Positions 61,182 through 64,000 of a DNA stretch of 64,000 bases are shown one piece after another (within the stretch, counting starts at the first letter, position 1; each line of letters starts with the position of its first letter). The position numbers and the translations under genes were made by a program. The notes beneath the pieces were generated by a model that saw only the letters and a list, made by a program, of their open reading frames with translations, did not search any database and was not told the origin of the DNA. The stretch spans positions 62,001 through 126,000 of the forward strand of contig CAKSQL010000002.1 of NCBI GenBank assembly GCA_934486735.1, given 5' to 3'. This DNA comes from an uncultured Clostridia bacterium. GTDB taxonomy: Bacteria; Bacillota; Clostridia; UBA1381.

Positions 61182-64000
61182 TTATCTTGCCGCGACAGGT
61201 TTCATACTGTCGGCAGAATCCCAAAGGAACAGTTTGAGCGCTGCATTTTTTGGGATATTTTTATTTATTCGCATAGTTTTTTCATTACTTCCCGAGTGAT
61301 AACTTTCCGCCTGTTTAACTTCGGTACAAATGAGCCTGCCTATTGCGTCATAGAATGCCGCAATAGGTGTTGCAGATACATTCTCGTCACGATTATTGAA
61401 AATCTCATACGACACAACGGTCAGCTCGGTATCACTGTAGCTTACTGTGCCTGACTTGATATTCAGAGGGTATTTGAAGTCGTCAAATACTCCGCTTGCG
61501 ATATTCGCCGCGTAGTCGGAAACGCTAATCTGCACGTCTTTTGGCGATACGCCGCTTATATCAAATTCCGCGGCGGCGGTATCAAATTCTCCGTCCGCTT
61601 TTGCATTGGCAAATGCCGCTGTTTTGGTGACCGTCTCTCCGTTTGAATCGGGATATGATATTGTGATTGCTTGAATGTAGTGGTTGTCGGCGGCAGAGAC
61701 TGTCAGCGTTCCGCTTGCCTTGTCCGCGCTGACCTCAGTAACGGTCGGCGCTTGGGTATCGACCGCAAATGGGAGAGAGAACGAATCGTCCGGAGTTGCC
61801 GATTGTGTGCCGTAGATGCTGCAGCCGTTGACGGTCAGAATATATTCGCCGTCATCAAGGCTCGAAAGGTTTGAAAGGCTCACCGTTGACGATGAAAATT
61901 TATTGAATCCACCGTTTATATTTATCCGATAAAGTGTTTTGTCCGGGCTGTCCGCTTTGGCTATGTCAAAGACTACATTGCACGAGCGCATCGGCTGAAT
62001 CACCGGAATGGGATAGTCGAGATTGCCGTCCCCGTTGGGAGAAAATGCGATATATTCGGGAGCGGAAGTGTCACTGTAGATATTTTTCCCGAGCATAATA
62101 TATTTATTATCAGTATTTTTCCCTGCGATATATGTACCGGTGGATTTCGGCACATCGCTGCGCAAAAGCCTGCTCGGCGAGGAATCGTAAAGCGTGGTGT
62201 CAAAAAGCGGTACGCTTTTCCAGTCTCCGTAAAAGCCGCTGAACGGAATGCTCAAATCGACGGAGGTATCGCTCGAAAGATATACAAACCCGTCAATGTA
62301 AAATCCGTTGGGGAATAATTTCAGATTGTTTGCAAGTTCGTTTGACGAAAGACGCACATCGGCTGAAATTTTCACCTCGCCTCCTGCCGGAACCGTAACG
62401 GAGGACGGCAGATTTTCCGATACAACGGTAAGCCGCTTTGTTCCGTCAACCACATAGCCGTCATCGCTTGCGGAGCAGCCGTCGGTGGTGACATCGAGCG
62501 AAAGCGAATTGTAAGTAACCGGCGAATCGGTCAGATTTTTCGCTGTAAATTCAAGGGTTATATTCTCGCTGAGGTTGTCTTTTAAGCTTATTTTTGCTTT
62601 GTTTTCCGTTCCCACAAGAATTGCCGGAGAAGTCATGGCATGTTCAATATTCACAAGCCCCGCGCCTTGGCTTCTGGGCGAGGTTGGGAGATTGTTTCCC
62701 TTAATTACCGATGCGGTTGACATCAGCAGATTCTCGAACAGAAGAACCTTGTCAGCGCCCGAAAGTCCGTTGTACGCCGCCGAGAAAGGATTTGTCTCGT
62801 AATATTGATTCAAAAGCGCGGTGATTCCGGTCAGATGCGGCGCTGCCATTGATGTACCGCTCATGATTGAGTATTTGTTGTCGGGAACGGAGGAGTATAT
62901 GTTTCCGCCCGGAGCGGTTATCTCGGGAGTGAGTTCAAGGGAGTCACTTGTACCCCAGCTTGAATAGGACGAAACAAGCCCGGCGGTCGGCGACAAATAG
63001 CTTTGTGTTGACGGATAGCCTGCGCGGACTGTCTTTTGAGTGCGGTCGAAAAGAATCTGTCCGTCATCGCTTGTCACAATCGCAGCCGGGAGCGAAAGCT
63101 CAACGGTAGTGAAATAATCGTTTTCGCCGTTCCATATAATAATTCCTGCTGCACCGGCAGCGGCGGCATTTTCAGCCTTGTCGACAAAGGACAATTTGCC
63201 GCGTCTGACAAGGGCGATTTTGCCGCTTGCATCCGAAAAATCGCCTGCCGCGCCATAGCCGCAATAGGCATATTCGTATTGATTGTTGTAGAATTTGCTG
63301 TAGAAATTTGAACCGGTGTGGGCAGGGGCATATTTCACCGAGCCGCTGTCGGAAAAGATAAGCTCGCCGAGTGTGGCATAGCTGACGCTGTTGTCGGACG
63401 ATGCAACCGAGGTTGAATATGTAAACTCGGCAGGTGTTCCGGAGGCGGAGTAGTCGATGTCGGTGGTCAGAGGAGTTTTGTCCTTGTATCCGCGTGATGC
63501 ATTCCCGGCGGAGACCGAAAGCAGAATCCCTGCATTTTTCGCATTTTTCAAAACGCTGTCATAGCTTGATGCAAACTTGGAGGACGCATAATCAGAGCCG
63601 AAACTCATATTTACGGCGGACACTCCGAACTTTGCCGAATCGTCGAGCGCGGCGAGAATAGCCGCCTCGGGCAGACCGCCGCTTGCGTTGGTTATCTTCA
63701 TCAGAATCAGCTGTGCTTCGGGCGCAACTCCGGAGAAAAGCGTTCCGTCGGACAGTTTCCCGTTCTTTCCTGCCGCAATTCCGGCAACGTGTGAACCATG
63801 TATCAGAGCGGAACGGTTGTCAAAAACACTGTCATCGCCGCAGCCGTAGTCGTACGCAAATGGGATTTTCGCATTCTTGTAGACTTGGTTTGCAGTCACG
63901 TTTGCACTCAGAGAGGTGTTGTTTATAATAGAAGAAATATCGCTTTTTGAATATTTCGGATTTTCGGGAGCAGTTGCAAAAAATTCATGCCCGACATCAA
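61182..64000 (-). CDS. large secreted subtilisin-like (S8) protease, 5' end outside window
   Basis: At least 939 residues; the frame is open through 64000, so the signal peptide and probably the catalytic aspartate are outside. The catalytic histidine is in IHGSHVAGIAAGK, the asparagine region in VNMSFGSDYASSKF, and the serine in YSIMSGTSMAAPHLTGITAL. A protease-associated insert follows the histidine (GKIALVRRGKLSFVDKAENA). After the catalytic domain come Fn3_5-like beta modules (NITLEFTAKNLTDSPVTYNS) and a bacterial Ig-like stretch. The last module ends LKLFLWDSADSMKPVAAR. The layout matches lactocepin/C5a-peptidase-like surface proteases without an LPXTG anchor at the end. Confidence 0.92.
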   Translation of the reverse strand, partial: DVGHEFFATAPENPKYSKSDISSIINNTSLSANVTANQVYKNAKIPFAYDYGCGDDSVFDNRSALIHGSHVAGIAAGKNGKLSDGTLFSGVAPEAQLILMKITNASGGLPEAAILAALDDSAKFGVSAVNMSFGSDYASSKFASSYDSVLKNAKNAGILLSVSAGNASRGYKDKTPLTTDIDYSASGTPAEFTYSTSVASSDNSVSYATLGELIFSDSGSVKYAPAHTGSNFYSKFYNNQYEYAYCGYGAAGDFSDASGKIALVRRGKLSFVDKAENAAAAGAAGIIIWNGENDYFTTVELSLPAAIVTSDDGQILFDRTQKTVRAGYPSTQSYLSPTAGLVSSYSSWGTSDSLELTPEITAPGGNIYSSVPDNKYSIMSGTSMAAPHLTGITALLNQYYETNPFSAAYNGLSGADKVLLFENLLMSTASVIKGNNLPTSPRSQGAGLVNIEHAMTSPAILVGTENKAKISLKDNLSENITLEFTAKNLTDSPVTYNSLSLDVTTDGCSASDDGYVVDGTKRLTVVSENLPSSVTVPAGGEVKISADVRLSSNELANNLKLFPNGFYIDGFVYLSSDTSVDLSIPFSGFYGDWKSVPLFDTTLYDSSPSRLLRSDVPKSTGTYIAGKNTDNKYIMLGKNIYSDTSAPEYIAFSPNGDGNLDYPIPVIQPMRSCNVVFDIAKADSPDKTLYRININGGFNKFSSSTVSLSNLSSLDDGEYILTVNGCSIYGTQSATPDDSFSLPFAVDTQAPTVTEVSADKASGTLTVSAADNHYIQAITISYPDSNGETVTKTAAFANAKADGEFDTAAAEFDISGVSPKDVQISVSDYAANIASGVFDDFKYPLNIKSGTVSYSDTELTVVSYEIFNNRDENVSATPIAAFYDAIGRLICTEVKQAESYHSGSNEKTMRINKNIPKNAALKLFLWDSADSMKPVAAR

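Overview
The window looks like chromosome from a spore-forming, low-to-moderate GC anaerobe of the class Clostridia, probably a gut polysaccharide user. Sporulation and germination genes (spoIIR, sleB-ypeB, a SpoIVFB-type protease), Shine-Dalgarno sites of GGAGG type, short-spaced operons and several glycan-degrading enzymes support this. I cannot place it below class level.

Layout. 1-4.4 kb is the end of an AT-rich prophage on the minus strand: small terminase, large terminase, portal and a hicAB toxin-antitoxin pair. It ends at a 3' half of a tRNA-Glu(CUC) gene (4697-4745), read here as attR, preceded by 20-base direct repeats that could be integrase arm sites. A 167-base inverted-repeat element follows. 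5.1-10 kb is a 1621-residue secreted multidomain protein. 10.2-17.6 kb, plus strand, holds an FAD oxidoreductase, a GH38 alpha-mannosidase coupled to a glycyl-radical-enzyme activase, a zinc-ribbon membrane protein, a ThiE-like/HAD fusion and thiD. 17.7-28.6 kb is mostly housekeeping: an HtrA-type protease, tRNA-Ser(GGA), an MFS transporter, ZupT, ObgE, MltG, a thioesterase, a C39-like protein, a ROK kinase and a SpoIVFB homologue.

28.6-36.5 kb is the most coherent catabolic locus. A divergent AraC regulator faces a seven-gene operon of two xylose-isomerase-like TIM-barrel proteins, two Gfo/Idh/MocA oxidoreductases, mannonate dehydratase (UxuA), an SDR mannonate oxidoreductase (UxuB type) and a CE15-like glucuronoyl esterase. 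It is best read as capture and breakdown of (methyl)glucuronate from plant xylan or other glucuronides. 36.8-43 kb, minus strand, has argB behind a second GH38 mannosidase, then an endonuclease IV-like protein, aroK and aroE. 43.3-51.5 kb has a Na/Pi cotransporter, two miniature inverted-repeat elements (one splitting a gene at a TA site), spoIIR, sleB-ypeB, upp, a second phosphoribosyltransferase and a Vat-type acetyltransferase. 51.5-51.9 kb is a cluster of hairpin repeats. 51.9-56 kb, minus strand, has ybaK, ddl, a membrane-anchored MurF and an alpha/beta hydrolase. 56.2-59.6 kb has an Lrp regulator, an aminotransferase and pyrG. 59.8-61.1 kb is an internally deleted GH78 rhamnosidase, and the window ends inside a large secreted subtilase.

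No CRISPR array, rRNA, complete insertion sequence or recognisable metabolite riboswitch was seen. Several well-formed sigma-A promoters (17-base spacing) are annotated. No wholly new defence or mobile system is evident. The best leads are the ThiE-HAD fusion, the TA-flanked miniature element that split a gene, and the uronate operon with paired dehydrogenase and epimerase genes.
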